64,000 nucleotides of DNA from Massilia timonae CCUG 45783 (GTDB taxonomy: Bacteria > Pseudomonadota > Gammaproteobacteria > Burkholderiales > Burkholderiaceae_D), in contig NZ_JH992926.1 in NCBI RefSeq assembly GCF_000315425.1, forward strand, positions 93,046-157,045, read 5' to 3'. The position numbers and the translations under genes are program-made. Positions within the stretch are counted from its first letter, which is position 1; each line of letters opens with the position of its first letter. Below, one piece after another: positions 52,293 through 60,615 of the stretch. Under the pieces are notes generated by a model. That model saw only the letters and a list, made by a program, of their open reading frames with translations, was not told the DNA's origin and ran no database searches.

Positions 52293-53687
52293 ATGAATCA
52301 GCAAGTCATCGACCTCGCACCGGCACAGACGGTGGTGGGCAAATATCGCTGGACGATTTGCGCACTGCTGTTCTTCGCCACCACCATCAATTACCTGGAC
52401 CGCCAGGTCCTCAGCCTGCTGGCGCCGATGTTGTCCGCCGAATTCGGCTGGTCCAACACCGACTACGCCAACATCGCGGCCACCTTCCAGTTTGTCTACG
52501 CCATCTCGATGCTGTTCGCCGGCCGCGTGATCGACCGCATGGGCACCAAGCGCGCCTACGTGCTGGCCATCGTGGTCTGGTCGCTCGGCGCCGTCGCCCA
52601 CGCCTACGCGATCTGGCTCGGCGAGGCGGTCAACACCGTGTTCACCGCCATCGGGCTGGCCGTGGTGCCGGTGTCGATCGCCGGCTTCATGATCGGCCGC
52701 GCGGTCCTCGCCATCGGCGAAGCCGGCAACTTCCCGGCCGCGATCAAGGCCACCGCCGAATACTTCCCCAAGCGCGAGCGCTCGTTCGCGACCGGCATTT
52801 TCAACTCGGGCGCCAACGTCGGCGCCATCCTGGCGCCGCTGACGGTGCCGGTGATCGCCGAGTTCTGGGGCTGGCAGGCTGCCTTCATCGTGATCGGCGC
52901 CATCGGCTTCGTCTGGATGGGCGCCTGGATCTGGCTGTACGACGTGCCGGAGCGTTCGGCGCGCGTCGGCGCGGCCGAACTGGCCTATATCAACAGCGAC
53001 GCCGGAGTCAGCCCGGCGGCGGTCGACAACACCCGGGTGGCCAGGACCTCGTGGTTCAAGCTGCTCGGCTACCGCCAGACCTGGGCCTTCGTCGCCGGTA
53101 AATTCCTGACCGACGGCGTGTGGTGGTTCTTCCTGTTCTGGCTGCCGAAATACATGTCGGCGCAATACGGCATGTCGGCCACCGCCATGATCCTGCCGCT
53201 GGCGGTCCTGTACAGCATGACGATGGTGGGCAGCATCGGCGGCGGCTGGCTGCCGACCTACTTCCTGAACCGCGGCGCCGACATCTATCACGGCCGCATG
53301 CGCGCCATGCTCTTGATCGCCCTGTGCCCGCTGGTGGTGCTGCTGGCGCAGCCGCTGGGCTACCTGGGCTTCTGGATTCCGGTGATCCTGATCGGCATCG
53401 GCGCCTCGGCCCACCAGGCCTGGTCGGCCAACCTGTTCACGACGGTGTCGGACATGTTCCCGAAACACAGCGTGGGCTCGGTGGTCGGCATCGGCGGCAT
53501 GGCCGGCGGCCTGGGCGGCGTGCTGCTGACCAAGCTCGGCGGCTGGCTGTTCGACTATTATGGCGCCCTGGGCCAGCTGTCGACCGGTTACATGATCATG
53601 TTCTCGATCTGCGCGCTGGCCTATCTGGTGGCCTGGTGCGTGATGAAGGCGCTGGTGCCGCAGCACCGTGAAATCAAGGACCTGTAA
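52293..53687 (+). CDS. MFS transporter, ExuT-like (hexuronate/aldarate uptake)
   Basis: A 464-residue inner-membrane carrier with twelve predicted helices. The N-terminus WTICALLFFATTINYLDRQVLSLLAPML is the anion:cation symporter signature of the ExuT/GudP/DgoT group, with RVIDRMGTKRAY after helix 2 and GRAVLAIGEAGNFPAAIKATAEYFPKRERSFATGIFNSG in helices 4-5. It probably imports galacturonate or galactarate with protons. It follows the semialdehyde dehydrogenase gene and is followed 2 bp later by the SMP-30 gene. Confidence 0.9.
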   Translation: MNQQVIDLAPAQTVVGKYRWTICALLFFATTINYLDRQVLSLLAPMLSAEFGWSNTDYANIAATFQFVYAISMLFAGRVIDRMGTKRAYVLAIVVWSLGAVAHAYAIWLGEAVNTVFTAIGLAVVPVSIAGFMIGRAVLAIGEAGNFPAAIKATAEYFPKRERSFATGIFNSGANVGAILAPLTVPVIAEFWGWQAAFIVIGAIGFVWMGAWIWLYDVPERSARVGAAELAYINSDAGVSPAAVDNTRVARTSWFKLLGYRQTWAFVAGKFLTDGVWWFFLFWLPKYMSAQYGMSATAMILPLAVLYSMTMVGSIGGGWLPTYFLNRGADIYHGRMRAMLLIALCPLVVLLAQPLGYLGFWIPVILIGIGASAHQAWSANLFTTVSDMFPKHSVGSVVGIGGMAGGLGGVLLTKLGGWLFDYYGALGQLSTGYMIMFSICALAYLVAWCVMKALVPQHREIKDL

Positions 53688-53689
53688 GG

Positions 53690-54592
53690 ATGTCGATGGA
53701 AATGGACATCGTCGCCGGCGTGCACTGCGCGACCGGTGAGAGCCCGATGTGGCATGCGGGGGAGCAGGCCTGGTACTGGGTCGACATTCCCGCCCGCCGC
53801 ATCTGGCGGCGTGACCACGCCAGCGGGGAATTGCGCCGCTGGCTGGCGCCGGAGATGGTGGCCTGCATCGCGGCCAGCGGCGGCGGCGGGCTGGTGGCCG
53901 GGATGGAGAGCGGGATCTTCCACCTCGACCTGCACGACGATGGTTCGGTCGGCGCTCGCCGGCTGGCCGCGCCGGCGGTAAGCGAGCTGGGTGAGGGCAT
54001 GCGCTTCAACGACGGCCGCTGCGACCGCCAGGGGCGTTTCTGGAGCGGCACCATGTTCATGGACATGGGCGCCGCGCGCGCGATCGGCGGCCTGTATCGT
54101 TATTCCGGCCGTGACGGCCTGCACGGGCCGGTGGTGTCGAACATGCTGACCCAGAACGGATTGGCCTGGTCGCCGGATGGGAAGACGATGTACCTGTCCG
54201 ATTCCCATCCCCAGCGCCGCATGGTCTGGGCCTACGACTACGACGTCGACGCGGGCTTGCCGCATGGCCAACGGGTGTTCCTCGACCTGAACGGCCAGAA
54301 GGGCCGGCCGGATGGCGCCGCGGTCGACGCCGACGGCTGTTACTGGACCTGCGCCAACGATGGCGGCGTGGTGCAGCGCTACACCCCGGCGGGCAGGCTC
54401 GATCGCGAGATCGAACTGCCGATGGCCAAGCCGTCGATGTGCGCCTTCGGCGGGCCGGATCTCGACCTGCTGCTGGTGACGTCGATCGACCCCGCAGGCG
54501 GCGGCAACCCGGGCGGGGATGCCGGCGCCGTGGTGGTGCTGCGCCCTGGCGTCAAGGGCGTGGCCGAGACGCCGTTCTCACCGGATGCCTGA
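53690..54592 (+). CDS. SMP-30/gluconolactonase-family lactonase
   Basis: A 300-residue six-bladed propeller protein. The metal-binding residues are in place: Glu17 (CATGESPMW), Asn in NMLTQNGLAWSPDG (about 156) and Asp in GRPDGAAVDADGCYW (about 207), plus the Arg-containing GEGMRFNDGRCDRQGRFWSGTM. It most likely hydrolyses the galactaro/glucaro-lactone made by uronate dehydrogenase, closing the gap before GarD. The position at the end of the kdgD operon supports this. Its last 15 bases overlap the convergent DUF4380 gene. Confidence 0.88.
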   Translation: MSMEMDIVAGVHCATGESPMWHAGEQAWYWVDIPARRIWRRDHASGELRRWLAPEMVACIAASGGGGLVAGMESGIFHLDLHDDGSVGARRLAAPAVSELGEGMRFNDGRCDRQGRFWSGTMFMDMGAARAIGGLYRYSGRDGLHGPVVSNMLTQNGLAWSPDGKTMYLSDSHPQRRMVWAYDYDVDAGLPHGQRVFLDLNGQKGRPDGAAVDADGCYWTCANDGGVVQRYTPAGRLDREIELPMAKPSMCAFGGPDLDLLLVTSIDPAGGGNPGGDAGAVVVLRPGVKGVAETPFSPDA

Positions 54593-55618
54593 TATTCCGA
54601 CCTGGGCCGCGTGCCGGCGCAGGAATGCCAGGTGGGCGTCGCGGGCCGCGGGACCGTCGTAGGGCAGGATGGTCCACAACTCCGACGCCCGCATCGCCTC
54701 GCCGGGCGCCAGCCTGACGTAGGGCGCGTGCACTTCCAGCTCCAGCATGCCTTTGTCCGCCGCGCGAGGGTCGATGTCCTGGTACAGCTCCACCTGGCCC
54801 TGGGCCGGGTGGATCGCCGCGCGCGGCTGGTGGGCGAACTGGATCACCAGGAGCTGGCCGTCGCGGAATGCCGCCAGCCAGCCGCTCGAGGGCTGGACGA
54901 ACAGCTTGCCTTTGCGCGCGGGGTCACCCGGCGCCGGCAGGTCCAGCGACAGCAGGCCGCCAGCCAGCGTGTAACGCAGCGCGCCGGCCGGCTCGATCCG
55001 GACATCGTCCGGCGCCGCCACCGGCACATAGGCCATCGTGTGCGCCGGCACGCGCGTATTGAACCAGATGTCGCGTCCCGCCTGTTTGCCGCTGCGGTTG
55101 GTCGCTTCGGCTTCCAGCCGCAGGCTGTGCGGCTTGTCCGCGACCAGCGCGTAGCGCTTGCGCAGCTGGATGCCGGAGACGGGACTGGCCGGGCTGTCGA
55201 GGACGATTTCGTCGCGCTTGTGTTCCACCAGCGTGTAGGTCGCAAGGCTCAGCCAAGGGTCCGGAGGCCAGGCCGCCTGCGCGGCGGCGCGCGCCGGATT
55301 GACGTCCTGATGCACCCACCACTCGCTTTGCGGCCCGATCCAGACTTCGTGTCCCTGGTAAGGCACGTGGCCGGACGCCGCATTGGGTATGGCGTCGGGT
55401 GCGCCGGCGGTTTCGTCGACGAGCAAAAAATTGGGCTTGCCTGCCAGTGCGAACGACAGCAGGCGGCCACCGGCCGGCTCGGCGATTCGCGCCTGGACGA
55501 CGCCATTGTCGAGACGGTGCGAGGGCAGCTGCGAGGGAAGCTGCGAGGCAGCGTGCGCGGACGCGAGGGAGAGAAGGCAGAGACAGGCGAGACGGATCGC
55601 CTGGACGGACGAGAACAA
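54578..55618 (-). CDS. DUF4380-like secreted protein (mutarotase-like fold)
   Basis: A 346-residue exported protein. The signal peptide is AIRLACLCLLSLASAHAAS. The mature part begins with NGVVQARIAEPAGGRLLSFALAGKPNFLL, the GGR-hxF-hxxxxN opening of DUF4380, followed by GHEVWIGPQSEWW and WTILPYDGPA near the end. The fold resembles aldose epimerases, so it may act on or bind a pectin sugar. The only usable start is TTG at 55618, with no good ribosome site, so the exact start is uncertain. It converges on the SMP-30 gene. Confidence 0.65.
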   Translation of the reverse strand: MFSSVQAIRLACLCLLSLASAHAASQLPSQLPSHRLDNGVVQARIAEPAGGRLLSFALAGKPNFLLVDETAGAPDAIPNAASGHVPYQGHEVWIGPQSEWWVHQDVNPARAAAQAAWPPDPWLSLATYTLVEHKRDEIVLDSPASPVSGIQLRKRYALVADKPHSLRLEAEATNRSGKQAGRDIWFNTRVPAHTMAYVPVAAPDDVRIEPAGALRYTLAGGLLSLDLPAPGDPARKGKLFVQPSSGWLAAFRDGQLLVIQFAHQPRAAIHPAQGQVELYQDIDPRAADKGMLELEVHAPYVRLAPGEAMRASELWTILPYDGPAARDAHLAFLRRHAAQVGISGIR

Positions 55619-55674
55619 GCCGCGCAGCCGGTTACCCGGCCACGCGGCTCGTCTGAAGCGATGACGCTGGACGA

Positions 55675-56064
55675 TTATTTCGAAGCGTCCTGCATTTTCT
55701 CGCCGGCGCGTTCGACGCTGCGGCCAGCAGCGGCGGTGGTGTCGCTGACGGCTTCCTTGGCTTCGGCGGCGGCTTCGCGCGATTCCTGGCGTACTTCGGC
55801 GGTGGCGTTGTCGATGCGGTCGCCGGCGCGCTCGGCAGCGGCTTCGGCGCGGTCGCCGGCGGCTTCGATGCGGTCGCCCGCACGTTCGGCGGCGGCGTCG
55901 GCAGCGGCCACGCCTTCACGGGTTTCTTCGGCCACGGCGCGGCCGGCATTGTCGACAGCGGCGCCGGCTTCTTGCGCTGGGCCCATATTGTCGTTCTTGT
56001 TGCAGCCGGTGGCCAGGACGGCGACGGACAGCATGATGGCGGACAGGGCGAAGGTGGTTTTCAT
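55675..56064 (-). CDS. Small Ala-rich repetitive lipoprotein
   Basis: A 129-residue lipoprotein: signal peptide with lipobox LATGC (Cys about 21), then a highly repetitive, low-complexity helix rich in Ala, Glu, Arg and Asp. Units such as AAERAGDRIEAAGDRAE and AAAERAGDRID recur with an 11-residue-like period, suggesting one long amphipathic helix, as in LEA-like or colicin-stalk-like proteins. Strong AAGGAG precedes the ATG at 56064. It may act in envelope stress or as a periplasmic spacer; function is unknown. Confidence 0.75.
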   Translation of the reverse strand: MKTTFALSAIMLSVAVLATGCNKNDNMGPAQEAGAAVDNAGRAVAEETREGVAAADAAAERAGDRIEAAGDRAEAAAERAGDRIDNATAEVRQESREAAAEAKEAVSDTTAAAGRSVERAGEKMQDASK

Positions 56065-56176
56065 GGTGTGCTCCTTAAAATAAATGTTGTCGTTTAGCTT
56101 ACACCTGCTGCTAATTTTTTGACTCACGCCACGACCGCAATCGTGCGCGACGAAGCCATTACAACATTTCCAACAC

Positions 56177-57064
56177 TCATCCGCTGTGCGCTAGATAACG
56201 TAACAACGTTTCCGCATGCGGACTCAGGGTATTCGGATCGGCGAAGCACACCCGAAGTTCCCGGTTGGCCCAGGCGTCGTCGAGCGACACGATGCCGACC
56301 GGCAGCTCGCGCGCGAAGCGGCTGGCGGCGGCCTCGGGCAGCATGGCGATCCCGGCGTCCTGCGCCACCAGCTGGGCGATGGCGTCGAAGCTGGGCGCGC
56401 GCACCCGCACCTTGAGCGGGCGCCCGCTCTGCACTGCGCGCGACTCGACGAAGTGCTGCATCGGGCGCTCGGCGGGCAGGCAGACGAAGGCGAACTCGAA
56501 GGCGTCGCGCAGCCGGGTGGCAGGGCGCGCTCCCAGCGGGTGGCCGTTCGGCACCAGCAGCACCAGGCGGTCGGTGCGAAACGGCAGCGAGATCACGTCG
56601 CCGGTCGCCACGTTGCCGTCCAGGATGCCGATCTCGATCTCGCGGGCGCGCACCGCCTGCAGGATGTCGCGGCTGGTGCGTTCCTCGAGCTGCAGGTCGA
56701 CTTCTGGATGGTCGCCCAGGAACACGCCCAGCGCGGCCGGCAGGAAGGTGCTGATCGCCACCGTGGTGCCGGCCAGGCGCACCGCGCCGCGCTGCGGCCC
56801 GCGCAGCTCGCGCACGGTATCGCGCAACTGCTCGACCTCGCTGACCACGCGCGCCGCGCGCTCCAGGATGAAGCGGCCGGCCGGCGTCGGCGCCATCCCG
56901 CCGGCCAAGCGGGTAAACACCACGATGCCGCAATCTTCCTCGAAGCCGCGCAGGCGGTTGCTGGCGGCCGACAGGGCGATCGGGAAACGCTCGGCCGCCT
57001 TGCTGAGGCTTCCGGCGTCGGCGATGGCCAGCAAGAGGCGGAGATCGGTCAGGTCGACGTGCAT
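56177..57064 (-). CDS. LysR-family transcriptional regulator
   Basis: A 295-residue LTTR. The helix-turn-helix is DLRLLLAIADAGSLSKAAERFPIALSAASNRLRGFEEDCGIVVFTR (about residues 6-52), and the effector domain follows (VRLAGTTVAISTFLPAALGVFLGDHPEVDLQLEERTS). It is close to LysR proteins that regulate a divergent transporter gene. Here the divergent gene is an EamA transporter 97 bp away, the likely target. I chose the ATG at 57064 (MHVDLTDLR), which places the first helix at the usual distance; the longer open frame is not needed. Confidence 0.88.
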   Translation of the reverse strand: MHVDLTDLRLLLAIADAGSLSKAAERFPIALSAASNRLRGFEEDCGIVVFTRLAGGMAPTPAGRFILERAARVVSEVEQLRDTVRELRGPQRGAVRLAGTTVAISTFLPAALGVFLGDHPEVDLQLEERTSRDILQAVRAREIEIGILDGNVATGDVISLPFRTDRLVLLVPNGHPLGARPATRLRDAFEFAFVCLPAERPMQHFVESRAVQSGRPLKVRVRAPSFDAIAQLVAQDAGIAMLPEAAASRFARELPVGIVSLDDAWANRELRVCFADPNTLSPHAETLLRYLAHSG

Positions 57065-57161
57065 GGGGTTTCTCGTATCGCGAAGGCAGAGTCCAGGAGT
57101 GACGTATTCTAGCGCGGATGCTTTCGCGGCAGAATAAGGTCTTTGCCGCCAACATCCGATC

Positions 57162-58094
57162 ATGAGTTCAACCCAAGCAGTTCTTCGCAGCTGGTCCCAG
57201 GATGGCCGCCTGTACGCGGTGCTCGCCGCCGCCGGCTTCAGCATGAAGGCGGTGTTCGTCAAGCTGGGCTATGCGGCGGCGCCGGTCGATGCGCTCACCC
57301 TGCTGGCCTTGCGCATGGGCTTCGCGCTGCCGTTGTTCCTGTGGCTGGCCTGGCTGGCGCGCGACCGCACCGCCGAACCGCTGTCGGTGAAGGACGGGCT
57401 CCACATCGCCGTGCTGGGTTTTCTTGGCTACTATCTTTCCAGCCTGTTCGACTTCTATGGCCTGGAAACCATCACGGCGGGGCTGGAACGGCTGATCCTT
57501 TACCTGTACCCGACCCTGGTCTTGCTGTTCCAGGTCTGCCTGACGCGCCAGCGGCCATCGGGCCGCACCTTGCAGGCGCTCGCGATCTGCTACCTGGGCC
57601 TGGGCATCGGCTTCGTGCACGACCTGCAGGTGACCGGCTGGAGCCGCGAGGTGATGGTGGGATCGGCCTGGGTGTTCGCCAGCGCGGTCACCTACGCCAT
57701 GTACTATCTCGGCACCGGGGCGCTCGTGGGCCGGATCGGCTCCATGCGCCTGGCCGGCCTGGCCGGCAGCGCGTCCTGCGCGTTCGTGCTGGGGCACTTC
57801 GTGGCGGCTGGCGAGCTGGCCGCGCTGCCGGCGCTGCCGCCCGCGGTCTGGCTCAATGCCGGCCTGATGGCATTGGTGTCGACCGCGCTGCCGATCTACT
57901 GGCTGGCGCTGGCGATCGGGCGCATGGGCGCGCCGCAGGCGGCGGCGGTGGGCAACCTGGGGCCGGTGCTGACCGTGTTCGCTTCATGGTTGCTGTTGGG
58001 CGAACCGCTGTCGTTATATCAGTTGGGCGGGCTGGCGCTGGTGATTCTCGGGGTGGCCCGGCTCAAGCCGGCCCCGAAAAAGGTCGCTGCCTAG
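57162..58094 (+). CDS. EamA/DMT-family transporter
   Basis: A 310-residue inner-membrane protein with ten hydrophobic helices in two repeats, each of the EamA form (first: FSMKAVFVKLGYAA...LTLLALRM; second: WVFASAVTYAMYYLG...LGPVLTVFASWLLLGEPLSLYQLGGLALVILGV). DMT carriers of this kind export metabolites or amino acids; the substrate is not clear. It is divergent from a LysR regulator that probably controls it. Its last four bases overlap the convergent MOSC gene. Confidence 0.88.
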   Translation: MSSTQAVLRSWSQDGRLYAVLAAAGFSMKAVFVKLGYAAAPVDALTLLALRMGFALPLFLWLAWLARDRTAEPLSVKDGLHIAVLGFLGYYLSSLFDFYGLETITAGLERLILYLYPTLVLLFQVCLTRQRPSGRTLQALAICYLGLGIGFVHDLQVTGWSREVMVGSAWVFASAVTYAMYYLGTGALVGRIGSMRLAGLAGSASCAFVLGHFVAAGELAALPALPPAVWLNAGLMALVSTALPIYWLALAIGRMGAPQAAAVGNLGPVLTVFASWLLLGEPLSLYQLGGLALVILGVARLKPAPKKVAA

Positions 58095-58744
58095 TCGAAC
58101 AGGCCGGCGCCGTTCCAGCGCGGAAGCGGGCAGGCGGCGCGCGCCGGGACGGCCTTGGCCGCATGGCCTGATCCCAGTGCGCGCAAGAGGCGCGGAAAGG
58201 CCCGGCAATAACTGGACTGAACGCCCGCCAGGCGCGCCAGCTGGGCGTACTCGACCACGGCGCCAGGCGGGACGGCGTCCAGCACCTGGGCGATGCGCAG
58301 GCGCCAGTCGTCCGGCCACGACGCGAAGCCTTGACCGAGATTGCGCACCGGATCGCCCGGACGGATGACCCCGCCCTCGACCACGCGCGCCAGCACGCCG
58401 CGCCGGGCGCCGATCCTGGCCGCCAGCCGCTCGGCGTGCAGGTCGAGCCGGCCGCAGGCTTCGCAGGCGAACATCAGCCGCACCTTGGCCTCGGCCCCGA
58501 TCTGCAGCACGGTGCCGGAAGGCAGACGTTCGACGTCGTCGTCGAGCAGGAGGTTTTCGCGCAGCGCCTGCGGCGCGAGCGCCAGGGCGGCATAGCCGGC
58601 ACGCGAAGCCAGCAGCAACTGGCGCGGGGACAGCGGATCGAGATGGCGGTCGCCTTCGGCGCCGCTGCCCGCGATCAGCCGCATGCCGTCGACCCGCATC
58701 GGCGCGGGCGCGCCGGGAGGGCGGATCGACAGGGCGGCGATCAC
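58091..58744 (-). CDS. MOSC-domain protein with an MGMT/ATL-like C-terminal winged helix
   Basis: A 217-residue protein. Residues about 20-140 form a MOSC domain (GAEGDRHLDPLSPRQLLLASR; FACEACGRLDLHAERL; GVLARVVEGGVIRPGDPV), the sulfur-carrier fold of molybdenum-cofactor sulfurases. Residues about 150-200 resemble the DNA-binding part of O6-alkylguanine transferases and alkyltransferase-like proteins: LRIAQVLDAVPPGAVVEYAQLARLAGV, then CRAFPRLLRALG. The PCHR active site is absent. The start is GTG at 58744. The role of joining these domains is unknown; it may act in handling sulfur or modified bases. Confidence 0.75.
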   Translation of the reverse strand: MIAALSIRPPGAPAPMRVDGMRLIAGSGAEGDRHLDPLSPRQLLLASRAGYAALALAPQALRENLLLDDDVERLPSGTVLQIGAEAKVRLMFACEACGRLDLHAERLAARIGARRGVLARVVEGGVIRPGDPVRNLGQGFASWPDDWRLRIAQVLDAVPPGAVVEYAQLARLAGVQSSYCRAFPRLLRALGSGHAAKAVPARAACPLPRWNGAGLFD

Positions 58745-58772
58745 AGGGCCGGCGCCAACGCGGACGCCGACA

Positions 58773-60230
58773 TCACGGCGCCGCGTGCAGCGCGCGCGCC
58801 GCCTCGCGGTACTTGGCGGCGTTGGGAACGTCGGTCCACGCCGGCTTGGCCGCGTCGTTGGCGATGTCCTGCAGGGCCAGGGCGATCATGCGGTTCACGC
58901 GCGCCATATTGTCGTAGTCGATCTTGTCCCAGGTGTCGTCCTTGCCGTGGTAGTCGGGGAAGCCGAAGGCCACTGCGAGCGTGTGCGCCGGCACGCCGGC
59001 GTCGGCCAGGGCCTGGTTGTCGCTGCGGGCGAAATAGCGGTCGCTGTTGGTCGGATGCTTCCAGAAGCGGATGCCGGTGCGCCCGGCGGCGCGCTGCAGC
59101 GTCGTGCCCACGGTGGAGTAGTCGAAGCCGGTCATGGTCGCCGACGAGACCTGCGGGCCCTCGCTGTCGTCGGTGCGGCCCAGCTGCTCCAGGTTCAGGT
59201 TCATCACGGTGTCCTTCAGCGGGAACACCGGGTGCTTCGCATAGTAGCGCGAACCCAGCAGGCCGAGCTCTTCGCCGAACAGGGCGACGAACACGATGCT
59301 GCGGCGCGGGCGTTCCTTCTGCGCGGCCATGGCGGCGGCGATCTCGATCATCGACACGGTGCCGCTGCCGTCGTCGTTGGCGCCGTTATAGATTTCGCCG
59401 TCGCGGATGCCCAGGTGGTCGTAGTGGGCGCTGAGCATGACGTAGGTATTCTTCAGTTGCGGATCCGATCCGCGCAGGACGCCGATCACGTTGCGCAGCT
59501 TGACCGGGCTGACGGCTGGCGCCACCACCTTGGCCGCGACGCTGGCGCCGCCCCGTTCGAGCGTGGCGGCGACGTCGGCCGCGTGCAGCAGCACGACCGG
59601 CGGGCCGTCCTTGGCCACCGGCTGGCTCGGGTCGATCAGCCAGCCGCCCTGGGTGCGGCCATGGCGGCGTTCGCGGTCGATCATCAAGACCAGCGCGGGT
59701 TTGCTCTGCAGCTTCGATTTCAGCACGCCGGCCGCGCCCGGGATCGCCGCCGCGGGCACGACCAGCACCTTGCCGTCGGCCGCGCCCTTGTCGTCCAGCG
59801 CCGCCTGCCATGGCATGAACACGGCCGGCGTGTTCCCGAGGGTGACCGGGTCGACGAAATTGGCCGAGGCGCCGCCGACCGGGACCTCGATCGTCTTGCC
59901 GCCAGCCTTCACCGTGAGCGTGATGTCCTTTTCGCCGCGCTTCGCGTACTGCCAGTGGGCGGTCTGGTAGTAGCCGTCGTCGCCGGCCGCCTCGAGCCCG
60001 GCGCGGCGGAACTGGGCGGCGATGTACTCGGCCGCCAGGTCGACGCCGCGCGACGGCGTGCCGCGGCCTTCGAGCAGGTCGGACGAGAGGAAGGACAGGT
60101 GGCCGCGCAGTGAGTCGGCCGAGATGTGGCTGGTGAGCGCATCAGGGGCGGACGCGCGGGGCGCGTCAAGCTGGGTCGCGCAGCCGGCGAGGGCGAGGCT
60201 GAGGCCGAGGACAGGGACAAGGTGACGCAT
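58773..60230 (-). CDS. M28-family metallopeptidase, lipoprotein
   Basis: A 485-residue lipoprotein (lipobox LALAGC, Cys about 17). A protease-associated-type insert lies between the N-terminal part and the catalytic domain. Zinc-site motifs: SAHYDHLGIRDG, NGANDDGSGTVSMIEIA, VALFGEELGLLGSRYY and YHGKDDTWDKIDYDNM. In the block that normally reads NxDMxG it has NLNLEQLGR, so the usual Asp ligand is Glu. It is predicted to be a periplasm-facing aminopeptidase. It stands alone, with the next gene on the other strand. Confidence 0.88.
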   Translation of the reverse strand: MRHLVPVLGLSLALAGCATQLDAPRASAPDALTSHISADSLRGHLSFLSSDLLEGRGTPSRGVDLAAEYIAAQFRRAGLEAAGDDGYYQTAHWQYAKRGEKDITLTVKAGGKTIEVPVGGASANFVDPVTLGNTPAVFMPWQAALDDKGAADGKVLVVPAAAIPGAAGVLKSKLQSKPALVLMIDRERRHGRTQGGWLIDPSQPVAKDGPPVVLLHAADVAATLERGGASVAAKVVAPAVSPVKLRNVIGVLRGSDPQLKNTYVMLSAHYDHLGIRDGEIYNGANDDGSGTVSMIEIAAAMAAQKERPRRSIVFVALFGEELGLLGSRYYAKHPVFPLKDTVMNLNLEQLGRTDDSEGPQVSSATMTGFDYSTVGTTLQRAAGRTGIRFWKHPTNSDRYFARSDNQALADAGVPAHTLAVAFGFPDYHGKDDTWDKIDYDNMARVNRMIALALQDIANDAAKPAWTDVPNAAKYREAARALHAAP

Positions 60231-60615
60231 GCGTTGACTTCCTTGGGTGGAAAAAATGGCAATATGACATGTCGGGCTAGTGCGGTCAATCGCCCGGTCG
60301 ACAGGGCGTTTCGATGGCGATTTGCATAAGCTTGTATTTATTTATTCGTTTGGCATGCCATTTCCGCCGGGTATTATGCGTCTTCCACAGCAATTCAACG
60401 ATTATTCGGTCATGACACATTCGCAGCATCCTGCTTCACGAACCCGCACGGCGCACCTGCCGGGCAAGGCCGGGTCGTGCTGTCGAATGTCGCGCAACTG
60501 ATCGCCTGATCCATACCGCCGTCTTCCGCACCCGTCCCTCGAGGATGGGGCAGGAAGCGCACGCCCGCTGCGACGCCTGGAGCGCCGCCGCGGGAAGACC
60601 ACTACCAGGAACACC
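60231..60615 (+). promoter_or_regulatory. 385-bp intergenic leader with a promoter candidate for the TonB receptor
   Basis: No gene is seen here. An AT-rich stretch (60320-60350) precedes a good promoter candidate: -35 TTGGCA (60350-60355), 16-bp spacer, -10 TATTAT (60372-60377). The -35 overlaps a perfect palindrome TGGCATGCCA (60351-60360) that could bind a regulator. The resulting leader would be about 230 bases long. The pectin operator is absent. Confidence 0.5.

Noticed and set aside
55560..56000. Short repeated GC-rich units as a CRISPR array
   Set aside because: The repeats are in frame and encode the repetitive lipoprotein; there are no unique spacers of constant length.
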